Positions 12,904-27,037 of a stretch of DNA of 64,000 bases are shown in pieces (positions within the stretch are counted from its first letter, which is position 1; every line of letters starts with the position of its first letter). The translations under genes and the position numbers were made by a program. The notes under the pieces are model-generated. The model was not told where the DNA came from, did not search any database, and worked only from the letters and a program-made list of their open reading frames with translations. Source of the stretch: Mortierella alpina (taxonomy: Eukaryota > Mortierellomycota > Mortierellomycetes > Mortierellales > Mortierellaceae); NCBI GenBank assembly GCA_029449245.1, contig JANATF010000002.1, positions 1,364,001 through 1,428,000 on the forward strand, given 5' to 3'.

Positions 12904-15900
12904 TTAAGCAGTGTCCTTTTCATTGAGGACAGCTGCAAACGAGAAGGGCGTGAAGGCATATCCAGTGGCCTAATAGTCAGAGCAAAACCAGAACCGTATT
13001 AGTGTGTGTGGGTGCACAGCAGAGTAAGAGAGTGCACAAATGCCACTATGGGCATTTTGGACTGCCAAAAAACAAAATAGCGTCCTTACATGGTAGAACT
13101 TGTTGTTGAACTCGACCCAGTGCAGACGCAGCGCGTGCAAGAAAGCTGAGAGACCCTCCATTCCGACCAGAATAAACAACGTCAGGCAGAACCAAAGTGC
13201 AAACATGATGACTGTCATAAAGGCTCCAACGCCACCTGTAAACTTCCAGGCGTTGCCCAATGTCATTGACCAGAGCACCTCCGAGAGCTGAGCGTGGGCC
13301 AGGGACAAGGCCCACAGACGAAGGTACGAGGCCGTGTTCGAGATACAACCAAGGCAGAAATCAATCGTGTGAATCACTTGATGGATCAGCTCCTCCGAGA
13401 ACTCGAATTCCTCATGGTGCTCGTCTTCGTTGGCCACAACGGCGCCACCGGCCTCGTCGGAGTGAGCACTGTCAGTGCTGATGCGGACATGGTTCTCCGA
13501 GGGTTGATGGTATCCCATGGCACGGGCTTTGTTGTGCTCATACTTGAGATAGTAAGGCTTCAGGAACAGCATCCAAGGGATGCAGATGAACGCCACAAAC
13601 ACAAGGAATCCTTGGACAACGCTCTATGTGGTTGAAAAATAAAACGGCAATAACTCTGAGTACAACTTCTTGGAATGAAAACATATACACCCGATCAAAG
13701 CACCAGTCCTTTCGAAGCGTTTAGCAATCGCGTACCTGTCCTGGGTAGAGTTTGTCGGATTCCTTGACAGATCCAGGACTCAAAAACATGTAGATCATGG
13801 TGTTGAGAAGACTGGGGGGACTGTTGCGTATAATGTGGCCAGCGGCATCAGTCTCGAACCAGTCAACTGTCCACTTGTAGGTGATCATCAGGACCAAGTA
13901 TCCAAACAAGCACTGCATGAAGAGCATCTGGGGAATGAAGCCTCCATAAATGTCAATGGGCTTGCGGAAGAACTTGGCGTTGTAGTAGACCATGCAAATA
14001 CCAAAGGACATGTGTATGACTCCGAGGATGACCGACATCTTCATCTTGTAAGAGTTGGTGAACAGCAAAAAGTTCTCGGTACCGTGCCAGGCGTAATCGA
14101 TTCCGAAGGGATAGGTGTGTCCATTAGGTTGGGCAATGATGACGCCCTTTTGATAATCGTCAGGGACATTGAACACCCAACCGCTCTGGAAGAAGGGGAG
14201 GACACGCGAGAAGATATCGTTGTACATCATTCCTGTAAAAATGGAAAAGGCACCCATAAGAAGAATGATGTAGCGGCCACCGTAGACCATTTGAAACATC
14301 TAAGTGTGGAGAGGGAGCAAGCAGTGATGATGAGTCCAGAGTCGCAGCTTTCAAAGACGTAATCAGAAAAGTATCGTCTGATGCTTACCTCTCCATCGAC
14401 GTGGGCAAGCTTGCGCTCGTTGAGCACCAAGTAGAGACCCATCAGCAGAACCAAGAGACCGTGACCAACATCTCCGAACATGACCGCAAAGAGGAACGGG
14501 AACGAGATGACTGTGAACAGTCCAGGGTTGACCTCGCGGTACTGAGCCATACCATACGCATCGACGATGTTCTGGAAACCAGCAGTGAACTTATTGGTCT
14601 TGTGGTACGTTGGGGGCTCCTTGTGCGTACGCAACTCGTTCAGAATGGAGGGAACGTTAGAGCCCGATCTCTCGGTTACACCGCGAAGCGCCATCTGGAT
14701 GGTGTTAATTTCGTTGGTTGGGCACCAGCCCTCGGCAATCAAGCACTTGCGGTTGAGGTCGTAGTTGAACTGGTTCATGGTGTGGTACGTCGCCTTCTCC
14801 TTCTTGACGATCGTCATCCAGGCAGTCAGGTTCTCGGAAATACGCATGAGCTCCTGGCGACGAGTCTGGGTATTGTTGACGAGAACAGCATTCATGTCCT
14901 CACTGTGGTGGATCACTTCCATCAAGGCCTCACGACGGCGGTCCTGGGAAGAGTCAATAGGGTAGAGGGTAGCACCGAGAGACTCTGCAATCTTTCTGAT
15001 CTTGGCAAGGATCTCTCTTCCGTGCGCAAAGATGATGAAAACGTTCTTCTCTACAACCATGTCAGTCGAGGGATCAATGATAGGCTCTTCGATCTCGGCT
15101 GTGTTCATGTACAGATTGCCTCGCAGTGACCGCCAAAGGATGCGCTCGAACGTCTGCATCTTGTTGCGGGGAATGACTCCAGTGACATTCTGGAGACCAG
15201 CACTGTGTGCTTCTTGCGAGGGACCACTCTCCAAGTCGTCCAGCAGAGGAGCGGTGGGCTCATCAAATGACTGGCGGATGTCTTCCTGGTGCGATGCAGC
15301 CTCCTGGAAAAAGTCGCGCGTCTCACGGAGGACGTGCTTAAGCTCAGTAAGCTCCAAGTAGCGGCGCTGCATGGACTCGTGCGAGTTGTTCATCTGGAGC
15401 AGACGGGTCTCGTGCTCCGAAAGGCGCTCCTCGAGGTCGTCCAGTTCTTGGCGCGAACGAGCGCGCGGCGACGTGTATGAGGAAGAGAGGACGGAGCGCA
15501 CCGGAATCTCAGCCTTCTCGATCTGAGACGTGAAGAACCCTGTTCAAGGAGAGGAGAAAGGGGTTGCGGTGTGCGTTAGATCGTGTCACGTTGGCACCAC
15601 AGTGCGAGAGCTAAATGGGAAGTGTGATATGGCCATGCATCCGCTTGGCACACCACTACTCCCACACAAATGGACGTACGAAGCTGTCTCTCCATCTCAT
15701 CGAAGCGTCTGATTTCACCAACAAACACGCGCTGGAAGGCATTCACATCCGGGTTGAGCTATTGAGTTGAGGTGTTGAGGAGGAGAAAAGAAAATGCAGG
15801 TCAAGAATAGGTAGTTAGAACAGAGTGTACAAAGGGTCCTCGCACGCAATACCAAGATCGATATTGCTACTGCAAAAAAAAGATAATCTGTCGCCCGCAT

Positions 15901-16042
15901 TCAAGTTGCATGCACGTACATCGCGAAACTGCACAAGTCCTAGCTCTCCCAGCTCGGAGACAGTGGGCTGCGCAACTTCAGCTGGGATGTACAGCTGGAT
16001 GAGCGACATTTCTTCCGAGCGGAAGAAGGTGGACTCTGCCAT
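12904..16042 (-). CDS. VPH1: V-type proton ATPase subunit a (Vph1/Stv1 family)
   Basis: Subunit a is the large membrane subunit of the V0 sector and forms the proton half-channels of the vacuolar or Golgi V-ATPase. Six exons (complement): 16042-15920, 15758-15680, 15539-14389, 14299-13736, 13623-13090 and 12969-12904; 838 aa, in frame, the normal family length. The N-terminus ([20 protein letters not shown]) and the exon 2 motif [18 protein letters not shown] are diagnostic. The membrane half includes [38 protein letters not shown], and the [20 protein letters not shown] helix with the essential Arg. The last exon encodes GYAFTPFSF. Its 5' end faces the MOD5 homologue across 379 bp, so the two probably share a bidirectional promoter. 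Whether it is the Vph1 or Stv1 isoform cannot be told from one copy. Confidence 0.96.
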
Positions 16043-16421
16043 GGCTGCTCACAGGGGGTGGTGTTGCTGTCGGAAGGGTCCAGTAAGCAGGGGTGGCCGA
16101 TTATGATTTGATTTGTCCTGTTCAGTTGTCAGGGATTGGGGTGGGTGTAGAAACAAGTGGGTGTGCGGTCAAGTATGTGGCAGCTCTCTCAGTTCCCGCA
16201 ATGCAGCAGCAACAAGAGATGGATGAGAGTCGATTGGGGGTGAGAAGGCAGAGAAAGTCAGGGGCTCATTGGAATCCACGACAGTATGACCACGCATGGG
16301 ACAGCAGGTCGCTGGTCAGTGGTCACACGTCACTGTTTTTTTTAACGCGCGTGAACCTCACGGTCGCACAAAGCTTCACATTGAGCGCCATGCTGTAGAG
16401 GACTAACGACGAAGGACGGAC

Positions 16422-19050
16422 ATGCGACATTGGCTAACACTGGCACGGAACACCTCTCACTCACTGGCACCAACTTCGCTTCTCTTTGCTCACGCACGCA
16501 CATCCTCGCGATCGCTTGTTCCACCTTTCCTCGCCCGATTCCAAACACCCTCGGTCAGATCACCTTTGCAGGAAAAACTCCTCCGAGCCAGCCGCTTTGC
16601 TAGCACGCTCAGCAGAACCATGCATCCAGGAGTGATAGCGGTCATCGGCACCACTGGCGTCGGCAAATCTGACCTGTCGATCCAGCTTGCTAAAGAACTG
16701 GACGGAGAGGTCATTAATGGAGACGCACTTCAGGTATAGGATCTCGCAACCTTTGATCTGCGCACAGAACAGGACTTTGAATAGAACTCTAACAAGCAAG
16801 CCGTGCACACCGTCTGATAGGTCTATAAAGGACTGGATATCATCACCAACAAGATGCCCATCGAGGAGAGAGAAGGCATCGTTCATCACCTCATGGACTT
16901 TCTGCCCATGGATCAAGAGTATTCCGTTCTGGAATTTAAGGCGGATGCGATGGCTCTGGTAACCTCACGTAACTCCAAAGCGGGGAGGTTTTTTTCCCTG
17001 GATCAACTACAATATGAGAGTCGCTCCGGATCGCTCTGACTTCAAACCGCCTCGTACGTTTGTAGATCAAGAATATCCATGATCGAAAGCACATGCCGGT
17101 TGTAGTAGGAGGTACTCACTACTACATCCAATCTCTTCTCTGGCGCGACACGTTGTTGGACACCAAGAAGAATGTCGGCACACTCTCAGAGACACAGATG
17201 CAGGAGCAGAACCACGCCAACGAACAGTTCTTACGGGAGTCCGATACATCAACGCTGTACAAAAAGTTGCAGGAGGTGGATCCGATCATGGCCAACAAAT
17301 GGCACGAAAACGATAGGCGCAAGATTACTCGATCTTTACAGGTAAGATCAGCTCTTGTATACATATACTGGATTGAGTCTAGACACTGACAGCCCGTCAC
17401 TGCTGCGATGCTTCACTCACCATCCGCTTTGCTTTTTGTCGACTACTTGCAGGTATATTTCGAGACAGGAGAATGCCAAAGCGATCTTATCAAGAAACAG
17501 CATGCTCTTTCCGACAATGAGAGGCTGCGGTTAGTGAGCGCAATTCTTTTAAGGATGCAAGGAGCAGATTACAAACGATGCGGACGAAACCCCTTTCCTT
17601 ATTTCTAATCGAGTGCCCCGTTTTAAACCTTTGCACATCGCAGGATGCCAAGCTGTATATTCTGGGTATACTCATCGCCAGACGTACTGAACGCCCGACT
17701 TGACGCACGTGTTGATAAGATGATCAAGGTAACAATGCAGAATTACGCTACTATCAAGGCATCCGGGCGTTATTCCTTCGTCAGACGTTAACACTGCACT
17801 CCTGTTTTACCATAGGGAGGTCTTTTTGATGAGATTCAAGGAATGCGAAAGAGCGTTGGAACAGACACGGACTATGAGCGCGGAATTTGGCAAGCAATTG
17901 GTAAGGAGAAAGATAGGCTGCGGTTGATAGGAGAACTTGATGCATCAAAAGAGTGAATGCTGATATCTACATTGAGTACTTTCAACAAATAGGATACAAA
18001 GAGTTTGATCCATACTTCACAGCACTGGAAGAGGCGATCAAACATGATCAACCTACAGGTGCGTATGAACTTGTGGGTTCAGAACTCATAGAGACGATCA
18101 TAAAACTAATCGGCCACCGATTTTCGTTAGATACCGCGGAACTTGAGGCGCTCAAAACCGAATGCACCGAGACAATGAAGACAAGGACACGACAATATGC
18201 TAAGCGCCAAGTACTATGGATCCGAAACAAACTGCTTCCACTTTGCCGAGAGGAGGAAGTCAAGATCTTCCTGCTTGATGCCACATGTAAAGAATTTGCC
18301 GCTTGATCCCCCAGAGGAGATTGGAATTTAGCAAGGGATGGCGGACCTAATGCTTACTTTCGCACTTGTTCTGTGTGATAGCTCTCGATACTTGGAAGGA
18401 GAATGTGAGCGACATCGCTGTCAAAATTGCCAAAGGTATAATCGATGGGCGTTTGAAACAACTGGTATTTGATAAAGAGAAAATGCTAGGTTCCTGACCG
18501 TCTGAACTCTCCATGTCGCAGATTTTTTCGCAGGAAACCCACTTCCTGCCGCGGAAGACCTGAACCAATATGCCAAGGAATTGCTCACAGCGCAGCGTGA
18601 CGTCGAGTAAGTGTGTGTGGGGATGGAAAAGCGCGTTCGACAACCAACAGTTCATTTATTAACACATGCTACGTAATTTTCGTCATCGACAGTGCTGTCG
18701 CAGCTCTAGAGTCTTGGGAGAAGAAGGAATGTACTATTTGTACAGAAATGCAACGGGTGATGCGCGACAAATACGTCAAAGACTCTACAGAGGATCCACC
18801 AGCAGTCATTATTCATGGCCCAACAAGCTGGGAGCAGCATCTACGATCTAAACAACATCGCAAGTTGAAAACTAGTAAAGCAGAGATGGAACGTGATGGT
18901 CCCAATTGGTGGTACTTCAAGGCGCAAGAGTACAAGAAACGGAAACGAGAAGGAACGCTCGACAGCGAGGTCGAGATCGTGGGCGAGTACGCAGGCACAA
19001 GCCCGGCTAAAGTACCAAGGATAGAGGAAACGGATAAAGAGAAGGAGTGA
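16422..19050 (+). CDS. MOD5: tRNA dimethylallyltransferase (MOD5/TRIT1 homologue)
   Basis: This enzyme transfers an isopentenyl group to A37 of tRNAs that read UNN codons, in mitochondria and cytosol. Eleven exons: 16422-16733, 16821-16958, 17066-17341, 17453-17529, 17644-17728, 17816-17900, 17993-18058, 18131-18286, 18382-18435, 18522-18606 and 18693-19050; 563 aa, in frame. The P-loop [11 protein letters not shown] is preceded by about 66 Ser/Arg/Leu-rich residues typical of a mitochondrial presequence. An internal ATG at 16621 ([10 protein letters not shown]) would start a cytosolic form. The conserved [16 protein letters not shown] and [15 protein letters not shown] follow. The C-terminus carries a matrin-type zinc finger (CTIC...[12 protein letters not shown]), as in eukaryotic MOD5/TRIT1. 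Confidence 0.95.
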
Positions 19051-20521
19051 AACTGCTTCCGATAAAAGTACTCACTTCGAAAGGGTTAGCTCTTTGTGTA
19101 CAACGCATGCTTTAAAGCAGATTGTCCCTTTGATGGCACGAAACTGAACGCAATCCCTTATCGCCATGAATTGGCGCACCCGAAAACGTGAATAGTGGCA
19201 GGCAACATAGGCGCCTGTAATGAGAGCTTCGACTCGATCGCCATGGTCTGCAAGCTGCTTTGATCTCGGGTATAAACATTGCTCAAGCTTTTTGCTCCGC
19301 CTCGAGCAGGCCAATACAACCGTGTGTGTGACACATGGAAACAAAATCATGGGCTTTCGAGGACAGTTCGATGAACGAAGGATGCCTCACGAGAATCATG
19401 CTTCGCGAGGCTGTAGAAGCACAGTTGTCAAGAAGATTGTAATCGAATCTCGTTGCCAATGCTCATTACTATCTTGTACCCATTGCAGAGCTGCAACTCA
19501 AAACAGTGAAACCACACACAAGGCTGTCGAAATTGTCAAGCTGGAAACTTTGGTATGCAGAGCACTGTGTGAAGACTAAAAACACGGTGTGTTGATAAAA
19601 GGCAGACTCGTGAAATAGCAGCAATTCAGCCATTGACTCCATCCCTCACAATGTTTTGAGAACTATCAAAGAGCTCATAAGAGCGAGAGCCTCTCAGCTA
19701 AATGGCAAGATTAACCCATTGCCGATCATGCTTCAGAACGCACTCCCTATCCACGCACACACACACACAAAAGCAAACAATCAAGTCAGGAATAGATGCC
19801 AGAAGTCGTGGAAACATTGATGAGAAGACGAAGGAGAGCGTAAAGAAAATCAGGCTAGATGCACTGATAAACTGCTTGGGTTGATGTGAAGTTGAGGAGA
19901 ACAATGGAACGAATAGTATCCACTATGACTTTTTGAGAAAAAGAGAAAAGAGTGCCTTGAACTCCTTTGCGCCCCAGTACACCATGGCCAATATTTATAA
20001 CGCATCACAACATCCTCCTCTCTTTTTTTTCATAAATGATAACGAGCATGAACGGCTATCGGCCACAACTGCAAGCTTGAAAACTCCTTCCGTTATCTGG
20101 ACTGCTTTCACTATCACGTCTCTTTATCATTGTCTGCCGTTGAAAAAAGAAGAAAAAAAAAGACACCAGAAGTAATGATTAAAATACAAGGAGTATGAAT
20201 ACTCTCTTGAAGAGGAGCGTTAAAGGTTGAGAAAATATAAAAAGTGTCATGGTCCGCTCCAGATTCTTCTTTTTTTCAAAATTATATCCTGCAGTGCGTT
20301 GCCGCAGAAACGGTGCGACGTTCAGGCGCCATCTTGTAAGGAGATGCACGTCGCAGTGGCATTTAAGAACCTATGGTGTGGCTCTGCCATCAGTAACGGC
20401 TCTTTAGAGCACCTCTATGAACCATGAACCAAGAACCATGAACCATGGACCATGAACCTGCGCGTGAAAGCCCCCAAAAATTCGAACAAAATCCTGTAGC
20501 CTGTAAAGTCATGCGGATCTA
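19051..20521. other. Intergenic region without recognisable genes
   Basis: I see no supportable gene. A short CA repeat lies at 19756-19770. Near 20413-20458 a cluster of ATGAACC heptamer-like units occurs, with small variations. Confidence 0.6.
20413..20458. repeat. Short tandem repeat of ATGAACC-like units
   Basis: About five copies of a 7-8 bp unit (ATGAACC, ATGAACCA, AGAACC, ATGGACC) are arranged in tandem. Confidence 0.6.
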
Positions 20522-20833
20522 ATGAATTGGCAATTTCTTGCAGCTCTCGGTATTATTTGTATCATGGGGTCTGCCTGCAGCTTTACCACTGTAAATGCAA
20601 AGCTATTAGATGAAAGGAGAGTTAGTCTACAGATATTCAAATTGACAGGGGATGTTTTTTATTCATTTCTCCTCGACATACAATGTGCCCTTGAAAAGCG
20701 CGGGTCCCGCATCGAATCCTTTAATCTAGCGACTTTGGATTATGGTCTTGATGGTACTCGTACATATGCATCGTTTGCGAAGAACTATGACGACCTGCAG
20801 GCGCGGGATGGAGTAGCAGTAGATCTCGAATAG
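20522..20833 (+). CDS. Hypothetical protein, 103 aa, signal-peptide-like N-terminus
   Basis: I do not recognise this family. The ORF opens with MNWQFLAALGIICIMGSACS, which looks like a signal peptide or membrane anchor, followed by about 80 mixed residues with one further Cys and no motif I know. It has no clear neighbour context, and its codon use is closer to the surrounding non-coding DNA than to the real genes. It may be fortuitous. Confidence 0.22.
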   Translation: MNWQFLAALGIICIMGSACSFTTVNAKLLDERRVSLQIFKLTGDVFYSFLLDIQCALEKRGSRIESFNLATLDYGLDGTRTYASFAKNYDDLQARDGVAVDLE

Positions 20834-23833
20834 CGAAGTAATTTACGATTGAATAACACCCGACGCGTTGAACAGCGCTGAATAGATATGGTTGGTCGTC
20901 AGAGAAAGATGGAAAATGGACCCCACGGGGAAGGATGTGGAGGAGCAAGACTTCTTGGCCCCTGGAGGAAATCGAATGAGACCTTCTAGAGCACGCGCGT
21001 TTCAACCTCGCTTGCCAGGCCATCACCAATTGCACACCTTCAACATTTTTTCTGCACTGCCAATGGGAATGACATCCCTTGCAACTCATACGGATCGCAG
21101 AGTACACCACTGGTTTTTTTTAAGTCCCGCGTAGTTGTATCCCACTGAACCATTGCTTCAAACACATGTTACCACCGCCTTCCAGTGGCCAGTTGCGGAT
21201 CCGGATGAGCATCTTCAGTTCATTTTTGTTCTCCTTTTTCGGCATTGTTTAGTCTACATTCGTAGATGAGTCGAAAGTAAATATGTGGACCTTGAGCTCG
21301 CCCCATTGGTATCTCTTGCGCAAAAAAGAAGGCGAAAATACTTTCGATACCAGCAACAAAAAAAAGAAAAAAAAATAGGACTATATTGCTCATGGCAACT
21401 CCTTTGTACCGCTTCTAGAATGCTAAAAGAAAAGCTCAGTAGCAATAGATACCAAGCCAGCAAATGGTAGAAAGTGTCGTTCGATAGCGGGCAATGATAA
21501 GTGCAAAAACGATGGGGTTAACATACGATATAGCGAGGTTCATCTCACTTTTCATGTAAGACAGTGGCAGGAAGCGGCCATTTACTCTTTCAAAGCCTTA
21601 TCTATGTAGGCTTCACAATAGCAAGGGTTGGAGACCGTTCTGTATGTTTTACATAGAGGTTTAAAGTCCACCACATTCATTTTGCGCCCACTCACAAAAG
21701 TACTTAACATGCAGCAAATGCATTTTGATGGTCTTTGGCGCGATTACGGCGCACCAGGGCAAAAAATTCATGCGAGAATGCCCTCTGCATAAGCTGCAAT
21801 TTCTCTGCTGCTGCCTCCAGCCCCCTCAACCTATATGTTGCACAGGATCCGCATTCCTCCTACGAAGCGAAATCGACATGTCAACACAAACATGCCAACT
21901 ATCCTCCTTCCTTGGTTATACTGCACTCTCAAAAAAAGTAGCTTGTAGGTGGGCTTGGAAGTTTGTGGCCATCCGTTCTAAGCCCAGTGTCAGAGTCGCA
22001 AATGTTTTTTTTTCTTTCCCTCTGTTACGAAATGCATACGTTGCATTCATGCCTTTAGATCCCATAACCAATTCTTATCGTTCAAGTTCATGGTTTTTTC
22101 TCACCCTCTCCCAATCTCAGACGCAAGCAAGCCATTATCTGGGCTATCTTCAACCGAGAAAAAAGGAAGCCTTGAAGTGATAAGTTCTATCGCACACAAG
22201 GGACTCCATCTTGTTTTTTTTCCTGGCGGATGTTGAACCGACCAAAAGCATCGCGCATGGCCTACGAGCGCGCCTACCGTTTCTTTCAAATAAACAGGTC
22301 AGTCTCCTCAGCTTATCTGCGGTTGAATGGCAATTCGGCGAAAACCATTTTGTGTGTGGTTGTTTATCATATCAAACGGCATTGTATCCCGTCTCTTGCT
22401 AGTCTATGCATCTTTGTTGTTTTGTATAGTTTTTTTTTCCAACCCGTTGACGGGCTTATCACCGGACAATTAATTGAAAATAGAGTGCTATTTTTTTTTT
22501 CAATGACAGCCAAAGTTCGCCGTTGTTGGTGACTTGGCTGCTCACGGATACAACTATGTCAATAAAGTCCTTTTGTTTACTTTAAAAAATCTCAGCACAC
22601 AGGCTTGTGCAACCAGAGTGCTCTGTCCTCGTTTTATTTGTTTTGCTGTCGTTCGATGACGCGGGGTACAATCAGTCTTCAACGAAACTATATCGACAGT
22701 GGAAATTCATATGAGCTTAGAATGCAAGGATGGCTTTGGTCCAACCTTGTTCCAGAACGGACATGTAGGTTTCCCCGATCGAGGTACAGTATACAGATAG
22801 TCTATGGAAGGAGACCGAGAACGTGGATCAAGATATTTCTTAGGCTTTGAGGGTGGGCAAAATGACAGGAAGGAAGGAAGTCAGAGAATGTCTCTACAGA
22901 GTGGTACACAAAATGACCTCGTTTTTTTTTTCTTTTGCTGTCAAGTGTGGACGTATCATCCACGCCGTACTTGCATAATCTCTTCTCTTCGTTGGCTAGT
23001 CCCAGTCTGCCATTGGGCGCTCCTTGCAACTTTTGCTGCCATGCTGGTGCAACACAACTCGAATAGAGTAAACCGAAGATACGTCCACAAGTACATATAT
23101 GATTTGCCATGCGCGTATGAGGTGCCTGCATGGAAGCGTGGACGATCTGGTCCCCTTCCTGTGCAATGAGGTCCTGCTTATCTTATAGTAACCACAATAC
23201 TTTGACAGTCCACCGCGCTTCGTCGATTTCTCACTATTGCAGGTTCATGGCTGCGTCTCTGTGCAACTCTGACTAGATCGCAATGTACTGTACATGTGGT
23301 TCTTGGGCACACCAGTTCTACCGGACACCAGGTGGAATGGACATGGAACATACCCTTGATATTCTTTTGAAACGTCCCACCGATCTACATGGCTGCATAG
23401 AGTAATGATCGCAGGATGGTTGCCGCGCGTGTCACATCAAGATAGCGGTACAGTACTCTTCTAATCGAACAACCAATAAACAATCCAAGAAGGAATGAAC
23501 TGGGCGGGAGAGGCTAGACCAAAAATGTACATGATAGGCTGCTGAAGATGGCACTTCCGAGCTCTTCAATGAGCACCGCCATGGTATCAACTCAGCAAGA
23601 CAAGCACCATAAAAAAGAAGCATGGGCGGTGTAAGTGAGGAGGCTGTCGTTTACACGAGGTGCATTGCAAAGTCCTCTACTGTACATTATGCGACTTTGT
23701 GTCCTCTCAACAGGCCCTAGTTCATCAGCTAGTGCGTATGCTGGTAAAGGACATCTGAAGTGAAGTGAGCTGTGTCACATCCGAGTATTCGACAAGAGAA
23801 GAGGTGGTGAATCCTTGAGGTTGTCCAAGGGTC

Positions 23834-23858
23834 TTTGTTGTTGTTGTTGTTGTTGTTT
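23834..23858. repeat. GTT microsatellite
   Basis: About eight perfect GTT/TTG units run into a T homopolymer. Confidence 0.85.
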
Positions 23859-26800
23859 TTTTGCTTATCATCCTCTCCGTGGGCAGGGAAGGGTACCAGC
23901 CAAAGGGTACATTGCATTATTTTGTAGTCCGTTGATTCTGTGTTTACCAAAAGAGGACAGACGCTCTCTTTTTGGCTTCGGCTTATCTTCGTTATCGTTC
24001 TCGAGTCCTAATGGGACCCCAAAGGACCCTCCTTATTCGAGAGTGCTTATCGGATACCGAAACTGAGGCCAGACAATAACAAGCAACAGGACAGCTCGTT
24101 GCCTGAAAGCAAGAAGTAACGGCACTTTTTCTCTGCTCCTTGTTATCACTGAGGCTGAGTCTTGTGAGGGAAGGCGGCTCTTTCAGTGTGATGAATATCA
24201 GATCTGCTCGCCTGATGGCGTCCAGCCCCCTCCCTACAGCTCCAATGAAAGATTCTGTTTGTCTGTCGTCGGTGCTGGCCTTCAGGCCACCGATTGAATG
24301 AATGTCGTCGGTAACCTTAAATCGAGTGTCGACTAGATGCTCGGCCAATCATGAACCCAACTTGCGAAGTGGCCTCGCAAAGGTTACACAAGACCTCGTC
24401 AAGAGACCCTCTCTAATTGAAATTGTGGCCGATAGGTCTTTGTGTTAGAGACACAGTGGAGCAGGGACAATCTCCCTTGGTTATCGCCTTGACGGCTATC
24501 GGGGTTGGGGGAGTCGCACGCATTCTTATCGTCATCATTCCTCGCCCCTAACAAATGAGAACAAGTCGAGCAGCCACAGATTTCTAACAAAAAACGACAC
24601 AACACAAATAACCATCGAAGGGCACCCTGTGTCCGTGGAAGAGAGTTCTCTGTACACAAACGAGCAACAGATTAGCACCCGTGGAAGGGACTATGGAGGC
24701 CTCAAATTCTTACGATTCGTGCTCGCAGAAAAGTTTAAGCCAACCTATCATAGTCTACTAGAAGACGAGCAAACAGACTCGAAATCCGTTGTGGCATTAC
24801 AACGAGCCCAAAGCAAAAGGCGGGTAATCTGCAGCATACTGACATGGCTTGGCTTGGCTCTTGGCAGCTCGCGTAAGTACACCTGGATCAAAGACCCCTG
24901 CTTCGGTGGCTTCGGGTGGCTGAAGATGGGCAAAAACGAGTCTGAAGGTTCAGATTAGTAAGTACTGGAGTGCATGAGGCTGTATTTGACAGCTCTGCCC
25001 TACAACGTGATGTGGAGAGGCAGAAGGCCCTGTACATGTACATGTACTGCCACCTACTGCTCCTTAGCTGTGGGGAAGATCGGCTGGCGTTTAGAAGAGT
25101 GGAGCGCGCGTGTATCGATCAAAAACATGGCCATGTTCTTGAAACGAGAGCGAAACACATTTGTGGGGGGATTTGAAAAGCAGCTTCGCTATCATGTCAC
25201 CATTATCTTGCTATCTCAATTAGGCGCAGGCTATGTACCTCTCCTCTGCAGCCCTGTGGTTTCTCGGGCTATTCTCCTGACTCTGGCGCTAGTCCCCTCT
25301 CAGCATGTATCTGAAATCTCCACAACTCCCCCACAGCTCTCGTCTAATCTTCGGCCGTTTCGATAGTCAGTGTTTCGAGTGCGCGTGCTCGCATTCGGAT
25401 CGACATCCAATGAGATTTGTACCCCTATGGTCGCTGACCACGGTCTGGGATGGCTCATGTCCATGTCCAACAGGCCCAGGCATCAAGCATGTCCGCAGCC
25501 AATCTCTACAGCCGCCCTTGTTGTTTATTGTGACCCAGACGCGATGTCATTTGCCGAGAACTATATGTCCCCAAAGTAGCAAGCATAGATAAGGTACTCT
25601 TGTGCAGAGGATGAATATCAATATTGGGGTAAGACTCAACGGCGCATGTTGGGCGCTACTTGGTTTTTGCTGCAAGAGTAAAGAAGATGTGGAGACATGT
25701 TAAATGAAACTTGAAGAGTAGACAACGATGACAATATTGGAAAATATGCACTAGTCTGGTTCAAGTTCCTCCCTCCCCCTATTTGATCGAGAGCCGCACG
25801 GTCGGCTTATGCCAGATATGAAATTCTCATTGTGCTTCTTTATCCTGGGTTTTCGCACCATGTCAACAGCGGGAACACCGGCAGTCGCTTACCTGTTCTT
25901 GTAATCGCTCATAACCGCATGCGTGAACACGAGCAAAGCGTAGACGACCGATCACGAAGACAGCAAGAGAGCTAAACAACAAATGCGAGGACAGACTTGC
26001 TTCGAAAATAGATAAGGGTTTCTAGCTTGAGACGGTCGAGGCGTTCGCAAAAGGCAAAAAATTGCACAAGAGAAGTCGGTGCCGTTTAACCTGCGGTTTG
26101 CAAGTCATTTCCGACTTTGTAGAAACAAGAAGCATCTTCTCTCTAAGGCACTTTCCATGGACCCTTTTTTTTGCGGGGACTAGTGCACCTGCTAACGGCG
26201 TTTCTACTCCGCCATGAGCATACAGTACAAAAAAAGAGCGAGAAGGGGGTACCTAGGCATGTACATTTGGCATTTTGGCACACCGCATCCCAATGAATGA
26301 GCAGGCACAGCGTGAATGCCTGGCCGTTCCTGTGAAAATTGAAAAAATAAAGGACTCCCCCATTTTCATCCTTTCCTGCACGCTGGTGCTCTCTTCCAGC
26401 CCATGGCCGTCATCATCATGGTCTTGCGCTGTCTACCTCCAGTCGACTGTAAGCGATAGATGACCCAAGGAGCCTTTCAGCACGACTAACAGGGAAAACA
26501 GAGACGGCATCGAAAGATTATCCATCGCTCCAGTTCTCCCCTCTCCACAGACTCATCTGCTACAATACTCTTTGAATGCGCAGGTATATAGACTGTTTGC
26601 ATTTAGAAGGGCCCAATTGAGTGCGGTACTGTACCCTTCCCCACCTTGGTTTTTTGTATTCAGTGCGGTGTACACAAAAACCTTAACGGGGACAGCTTTA
26701 CAATATTCAATCGCCGATTCATTCGGTCTGTATTCTTCCTTCTCCACTCACCGCCTCATGGCTCGCTTTGGATCTCATTCGACCACACGACGAGGGTTTG

Positions 26801-27037
26801 ACTGAAAGCCCGTTTCTGTCTGGTGGTACGGTACGACGGCCAAGGTACACTGCGAGTTAGAATGGCGAGTACTCTTTCCCCACCTTTTTCATATGGCCAC
26901 TGGCCCTTGACTCTTACTCAACCTTCTTCATACCCCTGCGCTAGTAGCCATCGTCCTTCACGCAACCCTGCCGGGCTGAGAGACCCGCTGCAGAACGGCA
27001 AGGCAAGCTGTCCTAAACAGAGAAAATCGATCTTGTG

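Noticed and set aside
22201-22540. Stretch with T runs and short frames, considered as a Pol III gene
   Set aside because: Oligo-T terminators are present, but I found no A/B box pair or cloverleaf by eye.
24629-24958. 109-aa plus-strand frame
   Set aside because: Starts with GTG, has no motif and no splice partners.
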